The notes under the pieces: model-generated
Told to the model about the DNA's origin: nothing
Database searches by the model: none
What the model saw: the letters and a program-made list of their open reading frames with translations, nothing else
Assembly (NCBI GenBank): GCA_900544905.1
Contig: UQXF01000024.1
Location: forward strand, 1 to 32,847
From: an uncultured Clostridium sp.
Lineage (GTDB): Bacteria; Bacillota; Clostridia; Lachnospirales; Lachnospiraceae
Direction of reading: 5' to 3'
Length of the DNA: 32,847 nt
Made by a program: the position numbers and the translations under genes
In this document: piece by piece, positions 1 through 8,026 of the stretch
How the letters are laid out: each line of letters opens with the position of its first letter
Numbering within the stretch: position 1 is the stretch's first letter

Positions 1-81
1 TTGGCACTTTGGAAAACTATATTCATTTTTGGATTACAATTTGCGGAAACTCAAGTAAACTTACAGATTAGTAAAAGTAAA

Positions 82-287
82 GTAACAGTTCAGCTTTTAG
101 TTGCCAGACGTCTGTGGTTTTGACAAAATGATTCCGATTCGGGGACGTTTGCACTTAATCGTGTGCGTAATGGTACTAAGCTCGAAAAAGCCTCGCTAAG
201 TACCAACGGACACGAATACCCCTCCTCTGGAAATCATTTTTGTCAAAATCACAGCCTGTGTACTGACATTCAAGGCTGAACTGTTAC
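82..287. repeat. Large imperfect inverted repeat, possible structured RNA or hairpin element
   Basis: The outer arms 82-94 and 275-287 are perfectly complementary over 13 bp (GTAACAGTTCAGC). Inside them 113-125 pairs with 241-253 over 13 bp with one G-U pair, continuing through 126-135 with 229-240. GGGG at 141-144 faces CCCC at 219-222, 159-164 pairs with 210-215, and 172-181 pairs with 195-204 around a loop at 182-194. The result is one long hairpin with an asymmetric internal bulge (145-158 opposite about two bases). No open reading frame fits. It could be a structured RNA of 6S-like shape, or a miniature inverted-repeat element. I cannot assign a family, no terminator is visible after it, and the strand is unknown. 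Confidence 0.55.
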
Positions 288-324
288 AAAGTAAATGTTT
301 TAAGAGTATTCAAAAATAGTAAAG

Positions 325-357
325 TGTGATATAATATGAACACTTAGCGAGTGCGAA
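325..357 (+). promoter_or_regulatory. Extended -10 promoter with start-site hairpin, copy A
   Basis: An extended -10 (TGA then TATAAT, 330-335) is followed at the expected start point by a small hairpin: CACTT 341-345, loop AGC, GAGTG 349-353, closed by a T-G wobble. The -35 is not clear. The 26 bases 332-357 recur exactly at 393-418 and in variant form at 12683-12713. It probably drives the sensor-kinase gene starting at 459. Confidence 0.5.
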
Positions 358-387
358 GCAGGAGCTTAGTGAGAATATATACCCTTG

Positions 388-418
388 TGGTGTAATATGA
401 ACACTTAGCGAGTGCGAA
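388..418 (+). promoter_or_regulatory. Extended -10 promoter with start-site hairpin, copy B
   Basis: Positions 393-418 repeat 332-357 without a difference. The -10 equivalent is TGTAAT (391-396), preceded by TGG, again an extended -10. The hairpin CACTT/GAGTG occupies 402-414. With copy A it forms a tandem duplication about 61 bp apart, upstream of the kinase at 459. Confidence 0.45.
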
Positions 419-458
419 TTTACTGAAGCGATTATTTTTATGAAAAGAAGTTGGGCGT

Positions 459-2882
459 ATGGGGTTATTAGAAACAGATTTAATAGAAGATTTATTGCAT
501 AGCTCTACCATTTCCAAGGGAATTGAGCGGACTATGGAACGCATCATAAACGAATTAGAGATTGACAGCATGTATATCATCCATTATGAGGAGGATATTA
601 TGCTTCCGGAGATTGTGTTTGAATGGGAAAGCCGGGACCGGAAAAGATTTTCCGGATTGAAGGAATATATAGATTTTATGGAGGAGAGGTATCATTTTGA
701 CGAGGAAAATCTATATGTTGCCAGGGCGACCACCGTGCTGCCGCCGGAAGAAAAGAAGCGCTATCAGGAGCTTGGCTATGAGGCGGTTGTGGAATACCGG
801 ATGACCAACCATGGAAACAGTATTGGCTATATGGTACTGGGCTGGGAGTACATTAAGGAGCTCACTGAGGAAGAGGTCAAGGCACTGCATATCCTGTTTA
901 AGCTGATGAATGAGATGCTTATAAAACAGTTTTTTAAGGAAATTGTAGGGGAAAGTGACTGGAGGCTGTTTAAGCTGGCAAGCACCATGACCCGGACCAT
1001 GCTTTATATGGTGGATGAAGAATACCGCATTCAGTATGTGAACAATTATGCAAAGGATGCGTATCCCAATATCAAAATAGGAGATTTGTGTTATAAGGCA
1101 ATCCGGGGAGAGGATGTACCATGTAAGGATTGTCTGCTGTTAAGGCTAAAGGAGCAGGAATTTATAGAAAGTGCCATGTATCTGCCGTATTTAGAGGATT
1201 CCTTTCATGTAAGTGCATCCAGAGTGAAAGCCCAGGATAACCGCAGCGCCTATGTGCTGACGCTGCAAAAGCAGACAGATTCCCAGATAATGCGCCAGCG
1301 GGAATCCATTGAGAAAAAATTTGTGTTTGCCATGCAGATGCTGTATAAGGACATGATTGCGGTGGAAATACGCCGGGATGCTTTTTATAATCTGTTTACG
1401 GTGGATGTGGACAACAGGTATTCTTACAGTCTGGATTTTGTGTTAAAATGGCTCTCCAAGGTACATCTGGATGATAAGCAGAAGTTTTTGGAGTGCTTTG
1501 ATATTAATTTTTTACAGAATGCATATATGAACGGGGAAACAAAAAAGGAGATTGACTTCCGGTACCGTACCCATGAGGGCAGCTATCACTGTATGAATGG
1601 GAAGATTTTATTTGAGCAGAATACGAATAAAGAAGTGACCGCCTATATTTTATTTCAGGATGTGGAGCAGGTGAGGAGCAGCCAGATAGAGGAGTACCGG
1701 CAGCTTCGGGATTCCCTGATGGCAGCCCGTTCCTCCGCTGAGCTGAAGGGACAGGTGCTTGCTAATATTTCCCACGAAATCCGGACGCCAATGAGTGGTA
1801 TAATCAGTATGTCCAGTGTGGCAAGGCAGGTATATAAGAATGAGGAACGTCTGCTGGAATGCCTCGCCAACATTGACGACTATGCGGAGCATATGATGCA
1901 GGTTATGGATTCCCTGTTAGAGACGGTAAAGGTGGACAACAATGCCATTACCATTGCGAAACAGCCGTTCCGTCTGGAGAATTTCTTAAACCGCATAGAC
2001 ATTGCAGTGCGGGAAAAGATAGAAAAGAAGAATGTACAGTTTACAACGCAGTGCTACTGCCAGTATAAGCAGCTGTTAGGAGATGAAATCCGTCTCCACC
2101 AGGCAGTCTGCTATCTGATAAATAATGCTATTTCCTATACACCGATTTCCGGACAAATCTGTTTTACCGCAAAGCAGATGGCGGTGGATAATAAAACTGT
2201 ATATATCCGTTTTATTATTGAGGATACGGGGAATGGGATGACCGAGAAAATGAAGGAGAGTATCTTTGGCTTTACCAGGGATACGGAGCATGGTGTCGTG
2301 GAAGAGCAGCATTTTGATTTGTCCCTTGCAGCAAGAGTGATTCAGTTGATGGGCGGGCAGATTGGAATGGATGTGAATGCCGGAGGCACAAAGATTTATT
2401 TTACCCTCCCCTTTGAATTGCAGGAAGAGGTACAGAATAAGCCGGTTAAGAAAAAAATGTCGCCGGCTGCCGGCAATTTTACCGGGAAGCGGATTTTACT
2501 GGCAGAGGACAGCGAGATGGGGCAGGATGCCATACGGGCAGTGTTAGAGGTGGTTGGATTTACTGTGGATGTGGTGGATAACGGTAAGAAGGCAGTCATC
2601 CAGTTTGTTTCACAGCCGGCGTTTACCTATGACGCAGTGCTGATGGATGTGCATATGCCTTTCATGGATGGACGTGAGGCGACCCGCTGCATACGGATTT
2701 CCGGTAAAGAGGACGGTGAGGAGATACCGATAATCGGTCTCATGGCAAACACCTATGAGGAGGATGTGGAGGAATCCCTGAAGGCGGGTATGCAGGCGCA
2801 TCTGGCAAAGCCGGTGGATGTGGATACCCTGTACAAAGTATTGAGAAAAGTAATTCCGGATGAAGAAGAACTTCTGGTATAA
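459..2882 (+). CDS. Hybrid sensor histidine kinase/response regulator
   Basis: This 807-residue hybrid two-component protein senses a signal, autophosphorylates on His and passes phosphate to its own receiver domain. No membrane segment or signal peptide is visible, so it should be cytoplasmic. In order: a GAF-like region (about 1-155); a PAS-like region (175-285) with cysteines C211, C222 and C225; a second PAS-like region (300-410); a HisKA H-box ISHEIRTPMSG with H439; an HATPase with N-box around LINNAISYTP and G-box EDTGNGM; and a C-terminal receiver (about 680-800) with phospho-acceptor D730 and K784. The conserved Ser/Thr of the receiver is replaced by Met (M762, GLMAN). ATG 459 is preceded only by a weak AAAGAAG ribosome site. 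No partner regulator adjoins it; a degV gene follows after 30 bases. The ligand is unknown. Confidence 0.88.
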   Translation: MGLLETDLIEDLLHSSTISKGIERTMERIINELEIDSMYIIHYEEDIMLPEIVFEWESRDRKRFSGLKEYIDFMEERYHFDEENLYVARATTVLPPEEKKRYQELGYEAVVEYRMTNHGNSIGYMVLGWEYIKELTEEEVKALHILFKLMNEMLIKQFFKEIVGESDWRLFKLASTMTRTMLYMVDEEYRIQYVNNYAKDAYPNIKIGDLCYKAIRGEDVPCKDCLLLRLKEQEFIESAMYLPYLEDSFHVSASRVKAQDNRSAYVLTLQKQTDSQIMRQRESIEKKFVFAMQMLYKDMIAVEIRRDAFYNLFTVDVDNRYSYSLDFVLKWLSKVHLDDKQKFLECFDINFLQNAYMNGETKKEIDFRYRTHEGSYHCMNGKILFEQNTNKEVTAYILFQDVEQVRSSQIEEYRQLRDSLMAARSSAELKGQVLANISHEIRTPMSGIISMSSVARQVYKNEERLLECLANIDDYAEHMMQVMDSLLETVKVDNNAITIAKQPFRLENFLNRIDIAVREKIEKKNVQFTTQCYCQYKQLLGDEIRLHQAVCYLINNAISYTPISGQICFTAKQMAVDNKTVYIRFIIEDTGNGMTEKMKESIFGFTRDTEHGVVEEQHFDLSLAARVIQLMGGQIGMDVNAGGTKIYFTLPFELQEEVQNKPVKKKMSPAAGNFTGKRILLAEDSEMGQDAIRAVLEVVGFTVDVVDNGKKAVIQFVSQPAFTYDAVLMDVHMPFMDGREATRCIRISGKEDGEEIPIIGLMANTYEEDVEESLKAGMQAHLAKPVDVDTLYKVLRKVIPDEEELLV

Positions 2883-2912
2883 AAGGATTACAAATAATTA
2901 GGAGGCAAAGAT

Positions 2913-3779
2913 ATGAGTTATACGTTAGCAAGTGACGCAACCCTTGATTTACCAATGGATTTAGTGGAAAAGTACGGCATTGCCGTTGTGCCTATGGCAT
3001 TTACTCTGGACGGAGAGGAGATTCTGCATTATCCGGATGAGAGAAACATGACGACGGAAGACTTTTATAAAGCATTAAAGCAGGGGAAAAAGTCGGTGAC
3101 GTCCCAGATTAATCCGGTAAATTATGTGGAATTTTTCACCCCGATACTGGAAAAGGGAGAAGATATTCTGTATATCTGTTTTACCTCCGGTATGAGTGGA
3201 ACATACCAGTCTGCACTGATTGCAAAGGATATGCTGCAGGAGGATTTTCCGGAGAGAAGCATCCGTGTGGTGGATTCGCTGTGTGCTTCGGCGGGACAGG
3301 GCTATTTTGTCTATCTGGCGGCTTTGAAGAAGGAGGAGGGCTTATCCCTTGATGAGCTGGAGCAGTGGGTTATCACAAACCGGAACAGGGTGGCACACTG
3401 GTTTACGGTAGATGATTTGTTCCATTTACAGAGGGGCGGCAGACTTTCCTTTGCGGAAGCTATGCTGGGAAGCGCTCTTAAAATTAAACCGATTATCAGT
3501 GTGGATGATGAGGGAAAGCTTTATGTGGAGAATAAGGTCCGCGGAAATAAGAAAAGCGTGGAATATATGATTTCCAAGATAAATGATACAATGGATGAGG
3601 AGGAGCATACTGTATTTATCGGGCACGGTGATGCCGAAGAGCGGGCGCTGGAGCTAAAGGAGAAGCTGCTGGAGCGGACGAAGGCGGAAAATATCCATAT
3701 TACAAAGATAGGACCGATTATAGGGACCCATACAGGTCCGGGAATGCTGGCAGTTGTGTTTATGGAAAAGGAAAAATAA
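2913..3779 (+). CDS. DegV family fatty-acid-binding protein
   Basis: This 288-residue DegV-family protein has the usual family length. DegV/FakB proteins bind a fatty acid and, in the known system, present it to the kinase FakA for phosphorylation. Visible family hallmarks are the N-terminal ASDATLDLP strand-loop, KSVTSQINP with the Thr-Ser lipid-head contact, and FTSGMSGTYQSA. AGGAGG at 2901-2906 sits well before ATG 2913. It follows the sensor kinase by 30 bases and may be co-transcribed with it. No FakA-like kinase is in the window, so whether it acts as FakB here is unproven. Confidence 0.9.
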   Translation: MSYTLASDATLDLPMDLVEKYGIAVVPMAFTLDGEEILHYPDERNMTTEDFYKALKQGKKSVTSQINPVNYVEFFTPILEKGEDILYICFTSGMSGTYQSALIAKDMLQEDFPERSIRVVDSLCASAGQGYFVYLAALKKEEGLSLDELEQWVITNRNRVAHWFTVDDLFHLQRGGRLSFAEAMLGSALKIKPIISVDDEGKLYVENKVRGNKKSVEYMISKINDTMDEEEHTVFIGHGDAEERALELKEKLLERTKAENIHITKIGPIIGTHTGPGMLAVVFMEKEK

Positions 3780-3819
3780 AAAAGAAAAAATAGAATAAGA
3801 AAAACCCGGGGGCAGTCTT

Positions 3820-3849
3820 GTCACATTTTGCGGAAATTCAACATACTAT
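3820..3849 (+). promoter_or_regulatory. SigE-like sporulation promoter of cotJ
   Basis: GTCACATT (3820-3827), 14 bases, then CATACTAT (3842-3849) resembles the mother-cell SigE consensus (-35 ATATT-like, -10 CATACAAT) with a permitted spacing. cotJ genes are SigE-dependent in Bacillus. The predicted start point near 3856 lies before the preferred cotJA start at 3881. Confidence 0.55.
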
Positions 3850-3880
3850 GAAGTATACAAAGGGAATAAGGAGAATTTTT

Positions 3881-4258
3881 TTGGAACCTTATTGTAATAT
3901 GAATACTTCCAATGGAAGATATTTTCAAAATTCTATGAACCAGGGCTGCAGAACATGTGGAGACTCCCGTAACAGGGTAAATAGCAATAACAGTGAAAGA
4001 CCATGTGCTGACAGACAGAGACGAATGATGCGTGACAATGCTGGCAGGGGCATGGAGGTAGAGTGTGTCTGCAAAGCAGTGCCAAAGAAAAACTGCCATC
4101 AGGATGACCCGATGGAGAAGCTTGGTGACCGTTTTCCGGTTGTAATGGCATATGTTCCATGGCAACAGTGGGGGGAACTGTATGACGCTGATTGCGGTTT
4201 GATGCAGGGAACCATATTCAAAGAGCTGAACTTAATCTTTTGTGGAGTGAGGTGCTGA
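3881..4258 (+). CDS. cotJA: Spore coat protein CotJA
   Basis: This small spore-coat component of the cotJ operon is produced in the mother cell and needed with CotJC for coat assembly. Family recognition rests on the C-terminal block MAYVPWQQWGELY...GTIFKEL followed by a short tail ending CGVRC. The N-terminal ~75 residues are Asn/Arg/Cys-rich, low in complexity and not conserved in the family as I know it. I chose TTG 3881: AAGGAG at 3868-3873 lies 7 bases upstream, and the SigE-like promoter would start transcription near 3856, which excludes the longer reading from TTG 3818. The product is 125 residues. cotJB starts 2 bases after the stop. Confidence 0.82.
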   Translation: MEPYCNMNTSNGRYFQNSMNQGCRTCGDSRNRVNSNNSERPCADRQRRMMRDNAGRGMEVECVCKAVPKKNCHQDDPMEKLGDRFPVVMAYVPWQQWGELYDADCGLMQGTIFKELNLIFCGVRC

Positions 4259-4260
4259 TT

Positions 4261-4524
4261 ATGGAAAATATGTGCAAAGAAGATTTATTTAAGCTGATTC
4301 AGAGCACAAATTTTGCTATTATTGAATTGGCACTTTACCTGGATACGCATCCGGATTGTCCTTGTGCGCTAAAGACATATCATGACTATCATCATACTTT
4401 CTTAGAGGCGGTTTCTGTTTATCAGAAACGCTTTGAGCCGATTACAATTTATGGCGTGCATAGCGATGATTACTGGACATGGGGAAATGAACCATGGCCA
4501 TGGCAGAAAGGATGTGATTGTTAA
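4261..4524 (+). CDS. cotJB: Spore coat protein CotJB
   Basis: This 87-residue CotJB belongs to the inner spore coat. Family features include the N-terminal helix FKLIQSTNFAIIELALYLDTH, the DCPCALKTYHDY segment and a C-terminal Trp/Pro-rich end NEPWPWQKGCD. It lies between cotJA (2-base gap) and cotJC (the stop TAA shares its last A with the cotJC ATG), which indicates translational coupling in a three-gene operon. An in-frame ATG at 4192 overlaps cotJA; ATG 4261 after GGAGTGAGG fits the family length better. Confidence 0.9.
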   Translation: MENMCKEDLFKLIQSTNFAIIELALYLDTHPDCPCALKTYHDYHHTFLEAVSVYQKRFEPITIYGVHSDDYWTWGNEPWPWQKGCDC

Positions 4525-5138
4525 TGTGGACTTATATGAAAATGTTAGAGTATCCGGTCAATATTAAATCAACCAATGCAAAGCTTGCCATGGCAATCAT
4601 GAGCCAGCTTGGCGGACCGGATGGAGAAAAAGGAGCATCTACCAGGTATCTTTCCCAGCGTTATGCAATGCCGGATAACCGGGTTATCGGCGTATTGACG
4701 GATATCGGCACAGAAGAATTAGGGCATGAGGAGATGGTATCCACCATCGTGACCCAGCTGACAAAGAATCTCTCCATGAAGGAAATTGAAGATTCTGGTT
4801 TTTATCAGTACTATGTGGACCATACCATTGGTATCTGGCCGCAGTCTGCCAGCGGTGTGCCTTTTTCAACGGCAACGCTCCAGTCAACAGGAGACCCGAT
4901 TACCGACCTTCACGAGGATATGGCGGCTGAACAGAAGGCTCGTTTAACCTATGACAATATCTTAAGGCTTTGTAAGGATGAGCCGGATGTCTATGATGCT
5001 ATCAAGTTCTTAAGAGAGCGTGAAATGGTGCATTACCAGAGATTTGGTGAGAGTCTGCGTCTGATTCAGGATGATTTGGATGCAAAGAACTTCTATGCAT
5101 TTAACTCAGCCTTTGACAAGAAGGCGACATGCCTGTAA
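4524..5138 (+). CDS. cotJC: Spore coat protein CotJC, manganese-catalase family
   Basis: This 204-residue CotJC is a spore-coat protein of the di-manganese catalase (ferritin-like) fold. It begins MWTYMKMLEYPVNI like other CotJC proteins. The four-helix metal-site regions show QLGGPDGEKGASTRYLSQRY, IGTEELGHEEMV with Glu/His ligand candidates, the DLHEDMAAEQKARLTYDNIL helix with further Glu ligands, and FLREREMVHYQRFGE. Whether it has catalase activity in the coat cannot be judged from sequence. The start ATG 4524 overlaps the cotJB stop by one base with AAAGGA at 4507-4512; a TTG six bases earlier is less likely. A strong hairpin follows at 5185-5222. Confidence 0.92.
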   Translation: MWTYMKMLEYPVNIKSTNAKLAMAIMSQLGGPDGEKGASTRYLSQRYAMPDNRVIGVLTDIGTEELGHEEMVSTIVTQLTKNLSMKEIEDSGFYQYYVDHTIGIWPQSASGVPFSTATLQSTGDPITDLHEDMAAEQKARLTYDNILRLCKDEPDVYDAIKFLREREMVHYQRFGESLRLIQDDLDAKNFYAFNSAFDKKATCL

Positions 5139-5184
5139 CAGGCTTATACCAATAGAGACAGAAAGTTATATTATGAAATGCTTT

Positions 5185-5224
5185 AAGGCGCATCTTATAT
5201 GGAACCATATAAGATGCGCCTTTA
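5185..5224. terminator. Bidirectional terminator between cotJC and the convergent lipoprotein gene
   Basis: An 18-bp perfect stem, AAGGCGCATCTTATATGG (5185-5202) with its complement at 5205-5222, is closed by a two-base AA gap. Short T runs flank it on both strands. It lies between convergent genes and probably ends both. Confidence 0.75.
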
Positions 5225-5257
5225 GTTGCTCCAAAATAGCAGTAAGCTTTCGGAAGG

Positions 5258-6274
5258 CTATTTTTCGGAAACTGCTTCCTTTGCAAACTGGTTGTTTACC
5301 AGCTTATCATAAGGAACCCGGTTATCCAGCTCACCGGCACTGTTCAATATATTCTGCAGCAGGTCAAAGCTGCTCTCCTCAAATACCAGATTGTCTTTCC
5401 AGGTATCCTGTTCATAATATCTGGTGACAATGGTCTCAATGGTTTCGATATCCGTATCCTCAAACTGAGGTGCAATTACCTCTGCTATTTCAGCCGGTGT
5501 ATGGGAGTTGACATATTCCATGCCCTTTTGAAGTGCATTGGTAAAACTTTGGATGATTTCTTCGTTTTCTTCCATATACTCCTTTGTGGTACTGTAAGAG
5601 GTATATGGAACATAGCCGGAATCCACACCCAGGGAGGCAACAACATAACCCTCTCCGGCTGATTCCAGAGCGGTTGCGGAAGGCTCAAACTCTACGGTAA
5701 ATTCTCCCTGGCCTCCGGAAAATGCGGCGGCAGTACTGCCAAAATCAATGCTCTGGTCAATATTTACATCTGTGGCAGGGTCAATACCGTTTTTATTCAG
5801 TATATATTCAAATACCATTTCCGGCATCCCGCCCTTTCTGCCTCCTAAAACCTCCTTGCCCTTTATCATATCCCAGGTGAAGTCCTCAATTGGTTCTCTG
5901 GCAACCAGGAAATTACCGGCACGCTGGGTAAGCTGGGCAAAGTTGACGGCATAATTGGAGGCTCCCTCGCTGTACAAATACACGGAAGACTCTGCCCCCA
6001 TAAATCCGATATCCGCCTCTCCGGCAATTAGTGCAGACATTACCTTGTCGGCACCAAATCCGGTTACCAGCTCAAGGTCAATTCCCTCCTCTTCAAAATA
6101 ACCGTTTTCAATGGCAACATACTGAGGTGCATAGAAGATAGAATGAGCGACCTCATTTAGGGTAACCTTGGTAAGCTTGCTGTCTGTTTTGCCGCAGCCT
6201 GCGCAGGCTGTAAGGACGGTGGCAAATACAAGAACGGCTGCCAGTAAGCATTTTGTAATTTTTTTATATTTCAT
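5258..6274 (-). CDS. ABC transporter substrate-binding lipoprotein (NMT1/THI5-like)
   Basis: This 338-residue periplasmic-binding-type protein belongs to the NMT1/ThiY/SsuA-like class that delivers thiamine precursors, sulfonates, nitrate or related solutes to an ABC permease. A lipoprotein signal with lipobox LTAC (C24 acylated) tethers it to the outer face of the membrane. Family patterns are YAPQYVAIENGYFEEEGIDLEL and ALIAGEADIGFMGAESS. ATG 6274 is preceded by GGAG at 6 bases; an in-frame TTG at 6286 is less likely. A promoter with TTGAAC-18-TATACT lies just upstream. No permease or ATPase gene adjoins it and no thiamine riboswitch is visible, so the substrate cannot be named. Confidence 0.88.
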   Translation of the reverse strand: MKYKKITKCLLAAVLVFATVLTACAGCGKTDSKLTKVTLNEVAHSIFYAPQYVAIENGYFEEEGIDLELVTGFGADKVMSALIAGEADIGFMGAESSVYLYSEGASNYAVNFAQLTQRAGNFLVAREPIEDFTWDMIKGKEVLGGRKGGMPEMVFEYILNKNGIDPATDVNIDQSIDFGSTAAAFSGGQGEFTVEFEPSATALESAGEGYVVASLGVDSGYVPYTSYSTTKEYMEENEEIIQSFTNALQKGMEYVNSHTPAEIAEVIAPQFEDTDIETIETIVTRYYEQDTWKDNLVFEESSFDLLQNILNSAGELDNRVPYDKLVNNQFAKEAVSEK

Positions 6275-6299
6275 CAATAGCTCCAAACACTTTTTTAGT

Positions 6300-6329
6300 A
6301 GTATATTCAGTAAAAAGGGAAAGGTTCAA
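6300..6329 (-). promoter_or_regulatory. SigA-type promoter for the substrate-binding protein
   Basis: Read on the minus strand: -35 TTGAAC (6324-6329), 18-base spacer, -10 TATACT (6300-6305). The start would fall near 6293, giving a leader of about 20 bases that contains the GGAG ribosome site. Confidence 0.6.
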
Positions 6330-6492
6330 CGGATTGGTACATAGATGGTTTACATAATGTGGAAATGGGCGTGGGGAAAGCAGGATTCTTCCTTGCAGTT
6401 TTATGCTGTTTTTGATATACTGTTTAACATATAAGTACATTTGACAGGAATAGTGCAAATGTATATTTTCTAATATGGGGAGGACATCCTTT

Positions 6493-7950
6493 ATGAATAA
6501 TAATGGATTGATGATGCAGTATTTTGAATGGTATTTGCCGGCGGACCACAGCTTATGGAAACATATCGTGGAGGAGGCTTCCAAATTAAAAACGTTAGGT
6601 GTTACTTCTCTCTGGGTGCCACCGGCTTATAAGGGCGCCGGCGGTGATAAGGATGTTGGATACGGTGTATATGATTTATATGATTTAGGTGAATTTGACC
6701 AGAAGGGGAGTATTCCAACAAAATATGGAACCAAGAAGGAATATATCGAGATGGTTCAGGCGGTTCAGAAAAAGGGAATTGACATTTATGCAGATATTGT
6801 TTTGAATCATAAAATGGGTGCAGACGAGACGGAAATGGTACAGGCGGAGGAGTTTAATGCCAACAGCAGGAACCAGATGGTGGGAGATGAGAAGACTATC
6901 TGTGGATGGACTAAGTTTACATTTCCGGGACGGAAGGGAAAGTATTCTGACTTTACGTGGAACTGGACGCATTTTGACGGAATCGACTGGGACCAGCAGG
7001 CAACCCGCAATGCCATATTCCGTTTTGTGGGTAAGACATGGGAAGAAGCGGTAGACGAAGAGAATGGAAATTATGATTATCTGATGGGAGCGGATTTGGA
7101 TTTTGACAATCCGGAGGTAAAGGACGAGCTTTACAAATGGGGGGAATGGTATCTGAAAATGACCGGCGTTCATGGATTACGTCTGGATGCGGTAAAGCAT
7201 ATCGGATATTATTTCTATAAGGACTGGCTGCCGGTTATGCGGGAGGTAAGCGGACGAGACCTGTTTTGCGTCGGTGAATACTGGCACTATGATGTGAACC
7301 ATTTAGAGAGATATCTTGCAAATGTGAATTATGAAATGTCACTGTTTGACGTACCTCTCCATATGCATTTCCACGATGCATCCAAGGCTCATGGCGATTA
7401 CAATATGGCATCCATTTTAAATGATACATTGGTCAGCAGGCATCCGATTCAGGCGGTTACCTTTGTTGACAACCATGACACCCAGCCCGGACAGGCACTG
7501 CAGTCATGGGTGGAGGACTGGTTTAAGCCCCATGCCTATGCGATTACTCTTCTCAGAAGGGATGGATATCCATGTGTGTTTTATGGAGATTACTATGGCA
7601 TTCCTCACGATAATATTGCACCAAAGAAGGCGATGCTTAACAAGATGATGAAGATAAGAAAGCGCTTTGCATATGGTGAGGAGCACGATTATTTTGATGA
7701 TTATAATGTAGTGGGCTGGACGCGGGAAGGAGATGCGGAGCATAAGAATTCCGGAATTGCAGTTGTAATGTCGGACAGCACCGGAGGAAGCAAGCGGATG
7801 TATATTGGAAAGCAGTTTGCAGGGCAGTTTTTCAAGGATGCGCTGGGCAATGCAAAGTATAACATTAAGATTGATGAGGATGGCTGTGGAGAATTTTATG
7901 TAAACCGTGAAACGGTGTCAATCTGGATTAATGAGAGTGTAAAATTATAA
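6493..7950 (+). CDS. Cytoplasmic alpha-amylase, glycoside hydrolase family 13
   Basis: This 485-residue GH13 alpha-amylase hydrolyses internal alpha-1,4 bonds of glycogen or maltodextrins. No signal peptide is present, so it is intracellular, like E. coli AmyA (495 residues). The four GH13 regions are visible: DIVLNHK; GLRLDAVKH with nucleophile D232; GEYWHYD with acid/base E262; and FVDNHDTQ with H328 and D329. The spacing matches E. coli AmyA closely. ATG 6493 is chosen because GGGGAGGA lies about 9 bases upstream; ATG 6475 would place that site inside the gene. A TTGACA at 6441-6446 with TATATT 15 bases on is a possible but short-spaced promoter. A terminator follows. Confidence 0.93.
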   Translation: MNNNGLMMQYFEWYLPADHSLWKHIVEEASKLKTLGVTSLWVPPAYKGAGGDKDVGYGVYDLYDLGEFDQKGSIPTKYGTKKEYIEMVQAVQKKGIDIYADIVLNHKMGADETEMVQAEEFNANSRNQMVGDEKTICGWTKFTFPGRKGKYSDFTWNWTHFDGIDWDQQATRNAIFRFVGKTWEEAVDEENGNYDYLMGADLDFDNPEVKDELYKWGEWYLKMTGVHGLRLDAVKHIGYYFYKDWLPVMREVSGRDLFCVGEYWHYDVNHLERYLANVNYEMSLFDVPLHMHFHDASKAHGDYNMASILNDTLVSRHPIQAVTFVDNHDTQPGQALQSWVEDWFKPHAYAITLLRRDGYPCVFYGDYYGIPHDNIAPKKAMLNKMMKIRKRFAYGEEHDYFDDYNVVGWTREGDAEHKNSGIAVVMSDSTGGSKRMYIGKQFAGQFFKDALGNAKYNIKIDEDGCGEFYVNRETVSIWINESVKL

Positions 7951-7968
7951 TTGTTTATAAGGGAAAAG

Positions 7969-7996
7969 GCTGGTCTGATGCAGACTGGCTTTTTTT
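7969..7996 (+). terminator. Rho-independent terminator of the amylase gene
   Basis: GCTGGTCTG (7969-7977) pairs with CAGACTGGC (7981-7989) over 9 bp including two G-U pairs, followed by a run of seven T. Confidence 0.8.
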
Positions 7997-8026
7997 ATTC
8001 TAAAGAAGCCGGATTTATATTTTTTC

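Noticed and set aside
3818..3880. N-terminal extension of CotJA from TTG 3818
   Set aside because: It overlaps the SigE-like promoter, and the AAGGAG at 3868 serves TTG 3881.
5071..5427. A 118-codon plus-strand frame over the cotJC end
   Set aside because: It spans the terminator hairpin and lies antisense to the lipoprotein gene.
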